Source of the DNA: Clavibacter sp. A6099
GTDB taxonomy: Bacteria; Actinomycetota; Actinomycetes; Actinomycetales; Microbacteriaceae
Reading direction: 5' to 3'
Length of the DNA: 64,000 nucleotides
NCBI RefSeq assembly: GCF_021919125.1
Contig: NZ_CP083439.1
Span: forward strand, 1,488,001-1,552,000
Part shown: piece after piece, positions 1 through 8,808 of the stretch
How the letters are laid out: the number at the start of each line of letters is the position of its first letter
Position numbering within the stretch: the stretch's first letter is position 1
The notes under the pieces: generated by a model
Databases searched by the model: none
What the model was told of the DNA's origin: nothing
Seen by the model: the letters and a program-made list of their open reading frames with translations, nothing else
Program-made: the position numbers and the translations under genes

Positions 1-1009
1 CAGCGTCGTCATCATCGACACCGCGGGACGCCTCGGCGTCGACCAGGAGCTGATGAAGCAGGCCGCGGACATCCGCAAGGCCACCGATCCCGACGAGGTC
101 CTCTTCGTCATCGACGCCATGATCGGCCAGGACGCGGTCGCGACCGCGAAGGCGTTCCAGGACGGCGTCGACTTCACGGGCGTCGTGCTCTCCAAGCTCG
201 ACGGCGACGCGCGCGGAGGAGCGGCCCTCTCGGTCGCCTCCGTCACCGGCCGCCCGATCATGTTCGCGTCCACGGGCGAGGGCCTCGACGACTTCGAGCC
301 CTTCCACCCCGACCGCATGGCGAGCCGCATCCTCGACCTCGGCGACATCCTCACCCTCATCGAGCAGGCCCAGCAGGCCTTCGACGAGGAGGAGGCGATG
401 GAGGTCGCCCAGAAGCTCGCGAGCGACACCTTCACGCTCGACGACTTCCTCAAGCAGATGCAGCAGCTGCGCGGCAAGGGCTCCCTCAAGAAGATGATGG
501 GCATGCTCCCCGGCATGGGTGCCATGAAGGAGCAGCTGGAGAACTTCGACGAGAAGGAGATCGTCCGCACCGAGGCGATCATCCAGTCGATGACGAAGGC
601 CGAGCGCCAGAACCCGAAGCTGCTCAATGGCTCGCGCCGCCTCCGCATCGCCCGCGGATCCGGCATGACCGTCACCGACGTCAACGGACTCGTGCAGCGC
701 TTCGAGCAGGCCTCGAAGATGATGCGCACGGTCGCCCGCGGCGGCATGCCGCAGATCCCCGGCATGGGCCCGATGCCAGGCGCGCACTCGGGCCGCAAGC
801 CCGTGCAGCAGAAGAAGAAGGGCTCGAAGTCGGGCAACCCGGCCAAGCGCGCGCAGGAGAACGCCGCGCTCGCCTCGGGCCAGCGCATCGGCGGGCCCAC
901 GGCTCCCGCGGGATCCGGCTTCGGCCTGGCCGGTGCGGCGAAGGGCGGCGCGGACGGCGCCCCGAGCGAGGAGGAGCTCGCCTCGCTGCAGAAGTTCCTC
1001 GGGCGCTGA
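1..1009 (+). CDS. ffh: Signal recognition particle protein Ffh (5' truncated by window)
   Basis: SRP54-type GTPase that binds signal sequences together with 4.5S RNA and delivers ribosomes to the FtsY receptor at the membrane. The window opens inside the G domain: base 2 starts a codon and the first residues include the G3 motif DTAGRL. Next come [10 protein letters not shown] (G4/G5 region) and the methionine-rich M domain ([16 protein letters not shown], then the RNA-binding [11 protein letters not shown]). About 335 C-terminal residues are visible; the N and early G domains lie upstream of the window. The C-terminal tail is Lys/Gly/Ala-rich, as in other actinobacteria. A strong hairpin follows the stop. 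Confidence 0.97.
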   Translation, partial: SVVIIDTAGRLGVDQELMKQAADIRKATDPDEVLFVIDAMIGQDAVATAKAFQDGVDFTGVVLSKLDGDARGGAALSVASVTGRPIMFASTGEGLDDFEPFHPDRMASRILDLGDILTLIEQAQQAFDEEEAMEVAQKLASDTFTLDDFLKQMQQLRGKGSLKKMMGMLPGMGAMKEQLENFDEKEIVRTEAIIQSMTKAERQNPKLLNGSRRLRIARGSGMTVTDVNGLVQRFEQASKMMRTVARGGMPQIPGMGPMPGAHSGRKPVQQKKKGSKSGNPAKRAQENAALASGQRIGGPTAPAGSGFGLAGAAKGGADGAPSEEELASLQKFLGR

Positions 1010-1036
1010 CCCGAGCACGACCCGCACGTGCGTCCG

Positions 1037-1070
1037 CGACGGCGTCCTCCCCACCGGGAGGGCGCCGTCG
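1037..1070 (+). terminator. Terminator hairpin after ffh
   Basis: Arms CGACGGCGTCCTCCC (1037-1051) and GGGAGGGCGCCGTCG (1056-1070) pair over 15 bp with one G-U, around the loop CACC. There is no U-run, which is normal for high-GC actinobacterial terminators. Confidence 0.75.
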
Positions 1071-1161
1071 TCGCATGCTCGACGCGCGCCCTCCGACGTG
1101 CCAGCGTGGGGGCAGCACCGCGGCGCCCCGTCGCGATCGATCCCCGCGTCAGGAGCCTCCC

Positions 1162-1539
1162 GTGTTCGCACCCGCCACCGCGTTCAGCGGCTTCAGCGTC
1201 GACGACGTCCCCGCCGCGCTCGCCTTCTACCGCGGCACCCTCGGCCTCGAGGTCGAGGAGGTGCCCGAGATGGGCATGCTGCGGCTCGTGCTCCCCGGAT
1301 CCGCCGCACGCGTCCTCGTCTACCCGAAGCCGGGCCACGTGCCCGCGACGTTCACGGTCCTCAACCTCCAGGTCGACGACGTCGAGCAGGCGGTCGTCGA
1401 GCTGAACGCGCGCGGCGTCGACACGAGGACCTTCGCGGGGATGCCCACGGACGCGCGCGGGATCATGCGCGGCAACGGGCCGGACATCGCCTGGTTCCGC
1501 GACCCGGCCGGCAACATCCTGTCCGTCGTCGCGGCGTGA
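1162..1539 (+). CDS. VOC/glyoxalase-family protein
   Basis: A 125-residue single-domain vicinal-oxygen-chelate protein of unknown substrate. The N-terminal strand-helix unit ([18 protein letters not shown]) and the C-terminal [14 protein letters not shown] are typical of the glyoxalase/bleomycin-resistance/dioxygenase superfamily. The frame is open from 1075, but the GTG at 1162 is preferred: AGGAG lies at 1151-1155 and the domain begins right there. It stands alone between ffh and a convergent protease gene. The specific reaction (glyoxalase, resistance or other) cannot be decided from sequence. Confidence 0.8.
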   Translation: MFAPATAFSGFSVDDVPAALAFYRGTLGLEVEEVPEMGMLRLVLPGSAARVLVYPKPGHVPATFTVLNLQVDDVEQAVVELNARGVDTRTFAGMPTDARGIMRGNGPDIAWFRDPAGNILSVVAA

Positions 1540-1549
1540 GGAGGACGAG

Positions 1550-2743
1550 TCAGACGGAGCAGCGCCCGGAGTCGACCGGCGTCGTCGCGCCCGCCTGCTG
1601 CAGCACGGGGGCGATCTCGTCGAGCGTCATCGCGTAGCCCGTCTGCGCGTCCACCGTCGAGGTGGCGAACACGAGGCCGACCACGCGGCCTTGAGCGTCG
1701 AACAGCGCCCCGCCCGAGTCCCCGGGACGCACGGTGCCGCGGACCGAGTAGACCTCGCGCGTGACCGGCTGCTCGTGCTGGATGTCTGTGCCGAGCGCCT
1801 GGACCACCTCGCGGATGCGCGCCCCCGTCGCCTGGTACGGACCGCCGCCGGGGTAGCCGGCCACGACGGCCTCGTCGGAGGCGGCGAGCTGGTCGCCGAG
1901 CGCGAGCGGGGATGCCGTGAGGCCGGGCACCGCGAGGATCGCGACGTCGCGCGCCGGGTCGAACACCACGAGGTCCGCCTCGAGCAGCTGCCCCGTGCCG
2001 CCCTGCTGCACGTACACCTGGTCGGATCCGGTCACCACGTGCGCGTTCGTGACGACGCGGTCGCCCTGCACGACCCAGCCGCTGCCGGACGACGAGGTGC
2101 CGCACGCGGGTGCCGAGGAGAGGATCTTCACCACGCTCGACGCGGAGCGCCGCACGGCCTCCGGGACGTCGGCGTCGGGCGCGGCCGTGTCGGCGATCGC
2201 CTCCTCGCCGTTCGCGAACACGCGCGGGTAGCCCACGTCGTGGAGCGCGTCGTCCAGGGCGGAGAGCGCGGTGCCGCTCGAGATCGGGCTGACCCGGTCG
2301 AGCGCCGCGACGATGCGGGACGACGACGCGAGCTGCACCGCGGGGATCACCCCGCTGGAGCCGAGGAAGCCGCCGATGAACCAGACCGAGACGGCCCAGG
2401 CCGCGAGCCCCGCGACGGCGCCGACCCCGCGGTCCAGGCCCTGCGCCGCACCCTTCGGGCGGAGCAGGCGGGTGAGGACGCTGGCGATCTGCGCGAGGAT
2501 CCCGCTCACGAGCGACGTCGTGACGAGCATGAGCACGGCGGCGGCGAGGGTGCGGGCGATCCCGGTGGCGACGCCGAACTGGTCGAGGAGCGCCAGGAAC
2601 GCCGGCGTGATCCACAGCGCGAGCAGCACCCCGAGCACGATGCCGGCGAGGCCGGCGACCGTCACGATCGCTCCGCGACGCCAGCCGGCGAGGGCCGCGA
2701 GCACGGCGACGACGAGGATCACGATGTCGACGGCGGGGCTCAC
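1550..2743 (-). CDS. MarP-like membrane-anchored trypsin-type serine protease
   Basis: A 397-residue protein with four hydrophobic segments in a CvpA-like N-terminal domain (about 5-125), followed by a periplasmic chymotrypsin-like protease. The catalytic triad is His235 (VVTNAHVV), Asp266 (DPARDVAIL) and Ser343 (RPGDSGGALF). Cys214 and Cys395 flank the protease and probably form a disulfide. This is the architecture of mycobacterial MarP, needed for acid and oxidative-stress tolerance. The GTG at 2743 was chosen because it begins exactly at the first membrane segment; the longer open frame upstream would be non-membrane and overlap the next gene. It starts 19 bp after the upstream GCS2-type ligase gene and is probably co-transcribed with it. 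Confidence 0.85.
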   Translation of the reverse strand: MSPAVDIVILVVAVLAALAGWRRGAIVTVAGLAGIVLGVLLALWITPAFLALLDQFGVATGIARTLAAAVLMLVTTSLVSGILAQIASVLTRLLRPKGAAQGLDRGVGAVAGLAAWAVSVWFIGGFLGSSGVIPAVQLASSSRIVAALDRVSPISSGTALSALDDALHDVGYPRVFANGEEAIADTAAPDADVPEAVRRSASSVVKILSSAPACGTSSSGSGWVVQGDRVVTNAHVVTGSDQVYVQQGGTGQLLEADLVVFDPARDVAILAVPGLTASPLALGDQLAASDEAVVAGYPGGGPYQATGARIREVVQALGTDIQHEQPVTREVYSVRGTVRPGDSGGALFDAQGRVVGLVFATSTVDAQTGYAMTLDEIAPVLQQAGATTPVDSGRCSV

Positions 2744-2762
2744 CTGCACAGTCTGCCCCGCG

Positions 2763-3896
2763 TCACCGGCCCAATCCTGAGCGCAGCTCCTCGACGAGGT
2801 GCGTGACCACGGGGGCGAGCGCGCCGTCGTTCTCCTCGGCGACCCGCAGCTGCCGCTGGTAGCTCGCGCCGCGTTCGACGATGTCGAGGATCCCGCGGAG
2901 CTCCGCCTCGCAGCCGAGCGCATCCGCGGTGGGGGAGAGGCGCTCCACGAGGGCCCGGGTGTCGTCGCCCACGAGCGCCTCGTCGCCCGTGGCGTCCCGG
3001 ATGATGATGGCGTCCATCCCGTAGCGGGCAGCGCGCCACTTGTTCTCGCGCACGAACCAGGGCTGCATCCGCGGCAGCTCCTCGCCGCGATCCAGGGCGG
3101 CCGACATGTCGTGCACGAGGCACTGGACCAGCGCCGCGAGCGAGGCGATCTCGCCGAGCGTGGAGACGCCGTCGAACACGCGCGTCTCGAGGGTGCCCCA
3201 CTTGGGCGCCGGACGGATGTCCCAGCGCAGCTCGCTGTGGTGGTCGATGACGCCGACGTGGGTCATGTCGCCGACGAGCCGCTCGTAGTCGGCCCAGGTC
3301 GTGAGGTCGGGCGGCAGCCCCGCGGTCGGCAGCTGCTGGAACATGAGCGCCCGGTTGGACGCGTACCCCGTCTCCTGCCCGGACCAGAACGGGCTCGACG
3401 CGCTGAGCGCCTGGAACCGCGGCAGGTGCACGAGCAGCGCGTTGAGGATGGGGAGCGCCTTCGACGCGTCGTCGATCCCGACGTGCACGTGGACGCCCCA
3501 GATCATCATCTGGCGCCCCCACCACCTCGTGCGGTCGAGCAGGGTCGCGTAGCGCTCGTTGTCGGGCGTGACGTCCTGGTCGGGCCACGCGCTGAAGGGG
3601 TGGGTGCCCGCGCACATCAGGTCGATGCCGAGCGGATCCGCGACGTCCACCACCCGCTCGATGAGCCGCGCGAGGTCGTCGACGGCGTGCCCCACGCGGG
3701 AATGCGGCGCGCTGACGACCTCGACCGTGTTGGTGAGGAACTCCCCGGTCACGTGCGGGTGGGCGTCGTCGTGGGGGAACGAGCGGAGGATCTCCGGCGC
3801 GACGCCCGCGAGCCCCCCCGAGCCGCGGTCGACGCACGCGAGCTCCCACTCGATCCCGACGCGGGACGGGGGCTGGTGGGCGAAGTCGATCTGCAT
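2763..3896 (-). CDS. Carboxylate-amine ligase, YbdK/GCS2 family
   Basis: A 377-residue ATP-dependent ligase of the glutamate-cysteine ligase type 2 family, close to the usual ~372 residues of E. coli YbdK. The family mark VGIEWELA lies near the N terminus (residues 13-20), followed by conserved stretches such as HPFSAWPDQ, GVHVHVGI and WDIRPAPKWGTLETRV. ATG 3896 has AGGAC a few bases upstream; the open frame up to 3962 is probably untranslated. The family makes gamma-glutamyl amides and YbdK has weak gamma-glutamylcysteine activity; the real substrate is unknown. It probably forms an operon with the MarP-like gene downstream. Confidence 0.85.
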   Translation of the reverse strand: MQIDFAHQPPSRVGIEWELACVDRGSGGLAGVAPEILRSFPHDDAHPHVTGEFLTNTVEVVSAPHSRVGHAVDDLARLIERVVDVADPLGIDLMCAGTHPFSAWPDQDVTPDNERYATLLDRTRWWGRQMMIWGVHVHVGIDDASKALPILNALLVHLPRFQALSASSPFWSGQETGYASNRALMFQQLPTAGLPPDLTTWADYERLVGDMTHVGVIDHHSELRWDIRPAPKWGTLETRVFDGVSTLGEIASLAALVQCLVHDMSAALDRGEELPRMQPWFVRENKWRAARYGMDAIIIRDATGDEALVGDDTRALVERLSPTADALGCEAELRGILDIVERGASYQRQLRVAEENDGALAPVVTHLVEELRSGLGR

Positions 3897-4035
3897 GCGG
3901 GTCCTGCCGTCCACGGGGTCTCGGGGCGCATGCGCCGGGTGTCGTCCGATCATGCCACGCACCCCGCGGGGCGACCCGGCGATGACGCCGTGCGGCGCGC
4001 CGATCGCGGGGGTCCCGGCCGGGCGCCGCGTCTGC

Positions 4036-4041
4036 CATAAT
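4036..4041 (+). promoter_or_regulatory. -10 element for the rpsP operon
   Basis: CATAAT, the most AT-rich hexamer in this 273-bp gap, lies about 130 nt upstream of rpsP. No clear -35 is visible at the right distance. It implies a leader RNA of about 120 nt. Confidence 0.45.
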
Positions 4042-4169
4042 GATCTGTCGAGTCCGCGATCGTCCGACCCTCTAATCAGGCGCCGCGAGACCCCATCGAA
4101 CCAATGCCGAGTGTGCCCCCACGCTCACGGCCGTCAGTTCACCCCACACGAAAGAAATTCAGGAGAATT

Positions 4170-4583
4170 GTGGCTGTCAAGATCCGTCTGAAGCGCCTGG
4201 GCAAGATCCGCGCGCCGTACTACCGCATCGTCGTCGCCGACTCGCGCACCAAGCGCGACGGCCGCGTCATCGAGGAGATCGGCAAGTACCACCCCACCGA
4301 GGAGCCCTCGTTCATCGAGGTCCAGTCGGAGCGGGCGCAGTACTGGCTCTCCGTGGGCGCCCAGCCCACCGAGCAGGTCGAGGCCCTCCTCAAGCTCACG
4401 GGCGACTGGGGTCGCTTCAAGGGCGACAAGGACGCCGTCTCCACCGTCCGCACCCGCGAGGCGAAGCCCGCCTACGTCGCGGACGAGAAGAAGAAGCCGG
4501 TCCTCAAGCCGAAGACCGAGAAGGCCGCACCCGCGCCCGAGGCCGCTCCGGCCGAGGCCGAGTCGACCGAGGAGCAGGCCTAG
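4170..4583 (+). CDS. rpsP: 30S ribosomal protein bS16
   Basis: Small-subunit protein that helps fold the 5' domain of 16S rRNA. The first ~85 residues are a full bS16 ([19 protein letters not shown], then [17 protein letters not shown]); a Lys/Glu/Ala-rich tail of about 50 residues follows, common in actinobacteria. The start is GTG 4170 with AGGAGA at 4161-4166; the frame is open further upstream but lacks family similarity there. It is the first gene of a tight rpsP-khpA-rimM-trmD run (3 bp to the next gene), the usual RNA-maturation operon. Confidence 0.97.
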   Translation: MAVKIRLKRLGKIRAPYYRIVVADSRTKRDGRVIEEIGKYHPTEEPSFIEVQSERAQYWLSVGAQPTEQVEALLKLTGDWGRFKGDKDAVSTVRTREAKPAYVADEKKKPVLKPKTEKAAPAPEAAPAEAESTEEQA

Positions 4584-4586
4584 CCC

Positions 4587-4823
4587 ATGCTCGCTCCCGC
4601 GCTCGCTCATCTGGTCAAGGGCATCGTCGAGCACCCGGACGACGTCTCCGTGACGAGCAAGGGATCCCCCCGCGGCGAGGTCCTCGAGGTGCGCGTGCAC
4701 CCCGAGGACCTCGGCCGGGTCATCGGCCGAGCGGGTCGCACCGCGAAGGCCCTCCGGACGCTCGTCTCGGCTCTCGCCGACGGCCAGCGCGTCCGCGTCG
4801 ATGTGGTGGACACCGATTCCTGA
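4587..4823 (+). CDS. khpA: KH-domain RNA-binding protein KhpA
   Basis: A 78-residue single KH domain (UPF0109/KhpA type) with the GxxG loop in VIGRAGRTAKALRTL. KhpA proteins bind RNA, often with KhpB/EloR, and affect cell division and envelope synthesis in Gram-positive bacteria. Its place between rpsP and rimM matches mycobacteria and most actinobacteria. It starts 3 bp after the rpsP stop and its 3' end overlaps the likely rimM start by 23 bp, so translation of the three is probably coupled. Confidence 0.93.
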   Translation: MLAPALAHLVKGIVEHPDDVSVTSKGSPRGEVLEVRVHPEDLGRVIGRAGRTAKALRTLVSALADGQRVRVDVVDTDS

Positions 4824-5436
4824 GGACATCGTCCGTGACCCCGCGGCGTTCCGCGTGGGCCGGCTGACCAAGGCGCACGGGCTCAAGGGAGCCGTCAAGC
4901 TCGAGCTGTTCACGGACGATCCCGACAAGCGGTTCGTCCCGGGCGCCGAGTTCTCGCTCCAGGTTCCCGACTCGTCGCCGTGGCACGGACGCACGCTCAC
5001 GCTCACCGAGCTCCGCTGGTACAACAGCCACCCCGTCGGCTTCTTCGAGGGCGTCGCCGACCGCACCGCCGCCGAGTCGCTCGCCAAGGCCATCCTCTGG
5101 ATGACGCCGCCGGCCGACGAGGCCGCCGAGCCCGACGCCTGGTACGACCACCAGCTCGTGGGCCTCAGGGTCCTCCGCGACGGCGTCGAGGTCGGCACCG
5201 TGTCCCTCGTCGACCACTTCCCGGCGCAGGACCTGCTGCACGTCGACACGCCCTCCGGCACCGTGCTCGTCCCGTTCGTCCAGGCCATCGTCCCGTCGGT
5301 CGACGTGGAGGCCGGCACGCTCGTCGTCACGCCGCCGCTCGGGCTCTTCGAGGAGATCCCGGACGAGACGCCGACAGCCGAGCCGACGCCGGCCGAGGCC
5401 GCGGAGCCCGCGCCCGAGGCCGACGACGCCCGCTGA
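4801..5436 (+). CDS. rimM: 16S rRNA processing protein RimM
   Basis: Assembly factor for the 30S head that binds uS19. The N-terminal RimM domain is recognised by [19 protein letters not shown]; a PRC-barrel follows ([12 protein letters not shown] through [14 protein letters not shown]). A Glu/Pro/Ala tail of about 25 residues closes the 211-residue protein. The start is uncertain: ATG 4801 overlaps khpA and has no clear ribosome-binding site; GTG 4855, directly before GRLTKAHG, is the other in-frame option but would leave almost no N terminus. It is followed 1 bp later by trmD. Confidence 0.93.
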   Translation: MWWTPIPEDIVRDPAAFRVGRLTKAHGLKGAVKLELFTDDPDKRFVPGAEFSLQVPDSSPWHGRTLTLTELRWYNSHPVGFFEGVADRTAAESLAKAILWMTPPADEAAEPDAWYDHQLVGLRVLRDGVEVGTVSLVDHFPAQDLLHVDTPSGTVLVPFVQAIVPSVDVEAGTLVVTPPLGLFEEIPDETPTAEPTPAEAAEPAPEADDAR

Positions 5437-5437
5437 C

Positions 5438-6124
5438 ATGCGGATCGACATCGTCTCGATCTTCCCCGAGTTCTTCGGGGTGCTCGACATCTCCCTGCTC
5501 GGCCGCGCCCGCCAGTCCGGCCTCATCGATCTCCGCCTGCACGACCTGCGCGCCTTCACGCACGACCGGCACCGCACGGTCGACGACACGCCGTACGGCG
5601 GCGGCGCCGGCATGGTCATGCGGCCTGAGCCCTGGGGCGAGGCCATGGACGAGGTGCTCGCGGACGACACGGATCCGGTCGTCATCTTCCCGTCGCCCGC
5701 CGGCGAGGTCTTCACGCAGGCCATGGCGCAGGAGCTCTCCGCGGAACCGCATCTCGCGTTCGGCTGCGGCCGCTACGAGGGCATCGACCAGCGCGTCGTC
5801 GATCACACCGCGACCCGTGCACGGGTCCGCCTGGTCAGCCTCGGCGACTACGTGCTCAACGGCGGCGAGGTCGCGGTCATGGCGATGATCGAGGCGATCG
5901 GCCGCCTCGTCCCCGGCGTCGTCGGGAACCCCGCCAGCCTCGTCGAGGAGAGCCACTCCGACGGCCTGCTCGAGCACCCGAGCTACACGAAGCCCCCCGA
6001 GTGGCGCGGACTGGCTGTCCCCGATGTGCTGCGCAGCGGCAACCACGGCGCGATCGCGGCGTGGCGACGCGAGCAGCAGCTCGAGCGCACCCGCCGCGTC
6101 CGCCCGGACCTGCTGCCCGACTGA
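5438..6124 (+). CDS. trmD: tRNA (guanine-N1)-methyltransferase TrmD
   Basis: SPOUT-class enzyme that methylates G37 of tRNAs reading CNN codons, preventing +1 frameshifting. All family marks are present in 228 residues: [13 protein letters not shown] at the start, [13 protein letters not shown], the SAM-binding knot [12 protein letters not shown] and [12 protein letters not shown], and [12 protein letters not shown] near the C terminus. It is the last gene of the rpsP operon and converges with map, 19 bp away. Confidence 0.97.
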   Translation: MRIDIVSIFPEFFGVLDISLLGRARQSGLIDLRLHDLRAFTHDRHRTVDDTPYGGGAGMVMRPEPWGEAMDEVLADDTDPVVIFPSPAGEVFTQAMAQELSAEPHLAFGCGRYEGIDQRVVDHTATRARVRLVSLGDYVLNGGEVAVMAMIEAIGRLVPGVVGNPASLVEESHSDGLLEHPSYTKPPEWRGLAVPDVLRSGNHGAIAAWRREQQLERTRRVRPDLLPD

Positions 6125-6143
6125 GCCGCCCCCTGGCCGGGCG

Positions 6144-6911
6144 CTAGGAGCGCGCGGTGAGGATCAGCGGTCCGTCCTCCGTGATGGCGACGGTGTGCTC
6201 CATGTGCGCACCACGAGAGCCGTCGGCGCTCCGGAGGGTCCAGCCGTCCTTGTCCGTGAAGATCTCGTCGGTGCTCTGCAGGAACCACGGCTCGATGGCG
6301 ATCACCAGGCCGGGTCGCAGCGGCACGCCGCGGTTCGGGCGGCCCTGGTTGGCGATGTGCGGGTCGCCGTGCATGGTGCGCCCGACGCCGTGCCCGCCGA
6401 AGTCCGTGTTGACCGAGTAGCCGGCCTCCGTCGCGACGGCGCCGATGGCCGCGGAGATGTCGCCCGTGCGCCCGCCGGGCTGGGCCGCGCGGATCCCCGC
6501 CTCGAGGGCGGCCGTCGTCACCTCGATGAGGCGGACGTCCTCCTCGCGCGGCGTGCCCACGATGACGCTGACGGCGGAGTCGCTGACCCAGCCGTCGACG
6601 GACGCCGCGAAGTCGAGGCTGAGGAGGTCGCCGTCCTGCAGACGGTAGTCGTGGGGTAACCCGTGCAGGACGCCGTCGTTGACCGACGTGCACAGCACCT
6701 TGCCGAAGGGCATGGCGCCGAAGGACGGGTGGTAGTCGATGTAGCAGGACTCCGCGCCCCGCTGGCGGATCATGCGGTGCGCCTCGCGGTCGAGGTCGAG
6801 GAGGTTCACGCCTACGTCGGCCGTGGCGGCGAGGGCCGTGAGCACGGAGGCCACGAACTCCCCGGCGGGTCGCATCTGGTCCATCTCGGCGGGGGTTCGC
6901 AGTTCCATCAC
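6144..6911 (-). CDS. map: Methionine aminopeptidase, type I
   Basis: Removes the N-terminal methionine from new proteins. Five metal ligands are identifiable: two Asp in LDFAASVDGWVSDSAV, His in GHGVGRTMHGDPH, Glu in AIEPWF and Glu in HMEHTVAI. The length of ~255 residues fits class Ia without the N-terminal zinc-finger extension. Start: GTG 6911 lies exactly 7 nt after a TAGGAT box (6924-6919), favouring a leaderless transcript starting there; the adjacent ATG 6908 (MELRTPAEMD) is equally possible. It is a single gene convergent with trmD and divergent from a small membrane protein gene. Confidence 0.95.
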   Translation of the reverse strand: MMELRTPAEMDQMRPAGEFVASVLTALAATADVGVNLLDLDREAHRMIRQRGAESCYIDYHPSFGAMPFGKVLCTSVNDGVLHGLPHDYRLQDGDLLSLDFAASVDGWVSDSAVSVIVGTPREEDVRLIEVTTAALEAGIRAAQPGGRTGDISAAIGAVATEAGYSVNTDFGGHGVGRTMHGDPHIANQGRPNRGVPLRPGLVIAIEPWFLQSTDEIFTDKDGWTLRSADGSRGAHMEHTVAITEDGPLILTARS

Positions 6912-6918
6912 GCGAAGG

Positions 6919-6924
6919 ATCCTA
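6919..6924 (-). promoter_or_regulatory. Putative -10 (TAGGAT) for leaderless map
   Basis: TAGGAT on the minus strand ends 7 nt before GTG 6911, the spacing expected if transcription starts at the initiation codon. Confidence 0.5.
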
Positions 6925-6969
6925 CGGGAGCCGGGCTCGGGCCCTCCCGAGGCGCCCAGGATCCGCTCG

Positions 6970-6975
6970 TAGCAT
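6970..6975 (+). promoter_or_regulatory. Putative -10 (TAGCAT), leaderless start of the 6982 gene
   Basis: TAGCAT ends 6 nt before ATG 6982, and no ribosome-binding site fits in between. Confidence 0.5.
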
Positions 6976-6981
6976 GAGGCC

Positions 6982-7473
6982 ATGCAGCAGCCCCCGGCCC
7001 TCGGCCTCCGTCGCGTGCTATACCGCTGGCAGTTCGCGGCGGTCGTCGTGCTCCCCGCCTGGCTCCTCGTGGGCTGGGCGACCTTCGGCTCCGGCGGATG
7101 GGAGCTCCTCCTCGTGATGCTCACGGCCGGCGCGCTCGGGATCGCGCTCCTCGCGGCCCTCGGCCTCGTTCTCGCCCGTCGGTCCGTCCGCACCGCGCGG
7201 GCCGTGTCCCCGACGGATGCGATCGCCATGGGCGTGCTGACCCTCGCGGTCGTCGGAACCGGCACCTACTCCGTCGTCAGCACCTGGTGCGCGGTCGTCG
7301 CGGTGCTCGCCGCCGTCGCGCTCCTCGCCCTCGCCGTCCGGCAGCTGCTCGCCGAGACGCGGCAGCGCATGCAGGAGGTCATCGCCGTCATCGAGCGGGA
7401 CGCCCAGCCGCGACCGCCCGAGTGGAAGGCCGCGGAGGGCCCTGACGCCGGGCGCACCATCCGACTGGACTGA
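6982..7473 (+). CDS. Small four-helix membrane protein, function unknown
   Basis: A 163-residue protein with four predicted transmembrane segments (about 17-34, 42-63, 80-98 and 101-121) and a charged, probably cytoplasmic C-terminal tail of about 40 residues (ETRQRMQEVIAVIERD). I recognise no domain. It is divergent from map and sits directly before rplS, so it may be a lineage-specific membrane protein unrelated to the ribosomal genes. It probably has its own leaderless promoter. Confidence 0.75.
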   Translation: MQQPPALGLRRVLYRWQFAAVVVLPAWLLVGWATFGSGGWELLLVMLTAGALGIALLAALGLVLARRSVRTARAVSPTDAIAMGVLTLAVVGTGTYSVVSTWCAVVAVLAAVALLALAVRQLLAETRQRMQEVIAVIERDAQPRPPEWKAAEGPDAGRTIRLD

Positions 7474-7497
7474 TCCGTCGTGCGCGGGCCCTGCGCT

Positions 7498-7527
7498 TTG
7501 CGCTAGACGCGCCCGAGGTGACACAAT
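7498..7527 (+). promoter_or_regulatory. rplS promoter (-35 TTGCGC, -10 CACAAT)
   Basis: TTGCGC (7498-7503) and CACAAT (7522-7527) are separated by 18 bp. The predicted leader is about 110 nt, long enough for the autoregulation common in ribosomal-protein genes. Confidence 0.5.
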
Positions 7528-7644
7528 GGGCGATCGTGCCTGCCGTCGACCCTGCCACGGGGGAGTCGACCGCTCATGCGGGCCGTTCCCCTTCCAGACA
7601 TTGATGCGCAGTCGACCCGTGGCGGTTGCAGAGAGCGGTACACC

Positions 7645-7989
7645 ATGCACATCCTCGATTCCGTCGACAAGGCGTCGCTGCGGTCGGACATCCCCGACTT
7701 CCGCGCCGGCGACACGGTCAAGGTCCACGTCAACATCGTCGAGGGCAGCCGCTCGCGCATCCAGGTGTTCCAGGGCATCGTCATCGGCCGTCAGGGCGAG
7801 GGCGTCCGCGAGACGTTCTGCGTCCGCAAGGTCAGCTTCCAGGTCGGCGTCGAGCGCACCTTCCCGGTGCACTCCCCGGTCATCGACCACATCGAGGTCG
7901 TGACGCGCGGCGACGTGCGCCGCGCGAAGCTGTACTTCCTCCGCGACCTCCGTGGCAAGAAGGCGAAGATCAAGGAGAAGCGCTCCTAG
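7645..7989 (+). CDS. rplS: 50S ribosomal protein bL19
   Basis: Large-subunit protein at the 30S-50S interface. The 114-residue length and motifs ([53 protein letters not shown]) match bL19 throughout. ATG 7645 is the family start; the open frame extending back to 7576 is leader. In many bacteria rplS is part of the trmD operon; here map and a membrane-protein gene separate it, and it has its own promoter and a strong 3' hairpin. Confidence 0.97.
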   Translation: MHILDSVDKASLRSDIPDFRAGDTVKVHVNIVEGSRSRIQVFQGIVIGRQGEGVRETFCVRKVSFQVGVERTFPVHSPVIDHIEVVTRGDVRRAKLYFLRDLRGKKAKIKEKRS

Positions 7990-8011
7990 CGCATCCCCAC
8001 CTGTCATCCCA

Positions 8012-8047
8012 CTGAGCTCCCGGCGCATATGCTTGCCGGGAGCTCAG
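8012..8047 (+). terminator. Hairpin between rplS and lepB
   Basis: A perfect 13-bp stem: CTGAGCTCCCGGC (8012-8024) with GCCGGGAGCTCAG (8035-8047), around the 10-nt loop GCATATGCTT. It probably terminates or attenuates rplS transcription before lepB, which starts only 8 nt later. Confidence 0.75.
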
Positions 8048-8055
8048 GCGGTTAA

Positions 8056-8808
8056 ATGACAGACAGCACGGCGCCCATGGAGACCAGATCCTCGGGCAGG
8101 CACAGCGGCAGCGGGTCGCGTGGATGGAAGACGTTCCTCCGGGACGTCCTCGTCATCTTCGTGGTGGCCCTCCTCGTCTCGATCCTGATCAAGGCGTTCC
8201 TGATCCGGTCGTTCTACATCCCCTCCGCGTCGATGGAGGACACGCTGCAGATCGACGACCGCATCGTCGTGAACCAGCTGACCCCGCGGCTCATGCCGCT
8301 GCAGCACGGGGACGTCGTCGTGTTCCGTGATCCGGGCGGGTGGCTCACGCCCTCGCCCGAGGTCGACAAGCCGCCGATCGCGGCCGCGGTCGACTGGGCC
8401 CTCACCACGGTGGGACTGTCGGCGTCCGACAGCAACGACCACCTCATCAAGCGCCTCATCGGCCTGCCGGGCGACCACGTCGTCTGCTGCAACTCCCTCG
8501 GCCAGATGAGCGTCAACGACGTGCCCCTGGACGAGCCGTACATCAAGCTCGTCCCCGGGGACACGCGCGCGTCCGACGTCGACTTCGACGTCACCGTCCC
8601 CGCGGACTCGCTCTGGGTCATGGGCGACAACCGCGGCAACTCCTGGGACTCGCGCTACAACCAGGACGGCCCCACCAAGGGCTTCGTGCCGATCGACCAC
8701 GTCGTCGGACGCGCGTTCGTCATCACCTGGCCCATCGACCGCTGGTCCATCCTCAGCGACCACCCCGAGACGTTCGGCGACGTGCCCGACGCGGTTCCCG
8801 CCGGCTGA
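8056..8808 (+). CDS. lepB: Signal peptidase I
   Basis: Membrane-bound Ser/Lys protease that cleaves Sec and Tat signal peptides. A single N-terminal membrane helix (about 29-47, VLVIFVVALLVSILIKAFL) precedes the catalytic domain. Ser59 lies in IPSASMEDTL and Lys132 in LIKRLIGLPGD; the later box GDNRGNSWDSRY is also present. The 250-residue length is typical of the Gram-positive family. The stop overlaps the rnhB ATG by 1 base, so the two are coupled, as in mycobacteria. Confidence 0.96.
   Translation: MTDSTAPMETRSSGRHSGSGSRGWKTFLRDVLVIFVVALLVSILIKAFLIRSFYIPSASMEDTLQIDDRIVVNQLTPRLMPLQHGDVVVFRDPGGWLTPSPEVDKPPIAAAVDWALTTVGLSASDSNDHLIKRLIGLPGDHVVCCNSLGQMSVNDVPLDEPYIKLVPGDTRASDVDFDVTVPADSLWVMGDNRGNSWDSRYNQDGPTKGFVPIDHVVGRAFVITWPIDRWSILSDHPETFGDVPDAVPAG

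Noticed and set aside
8028-8033. TATGCT as a -10 box for lepB.
   Set aside because: It is the loop of the perfect hairpin after rplS, with no -35; a structural role explains it better.
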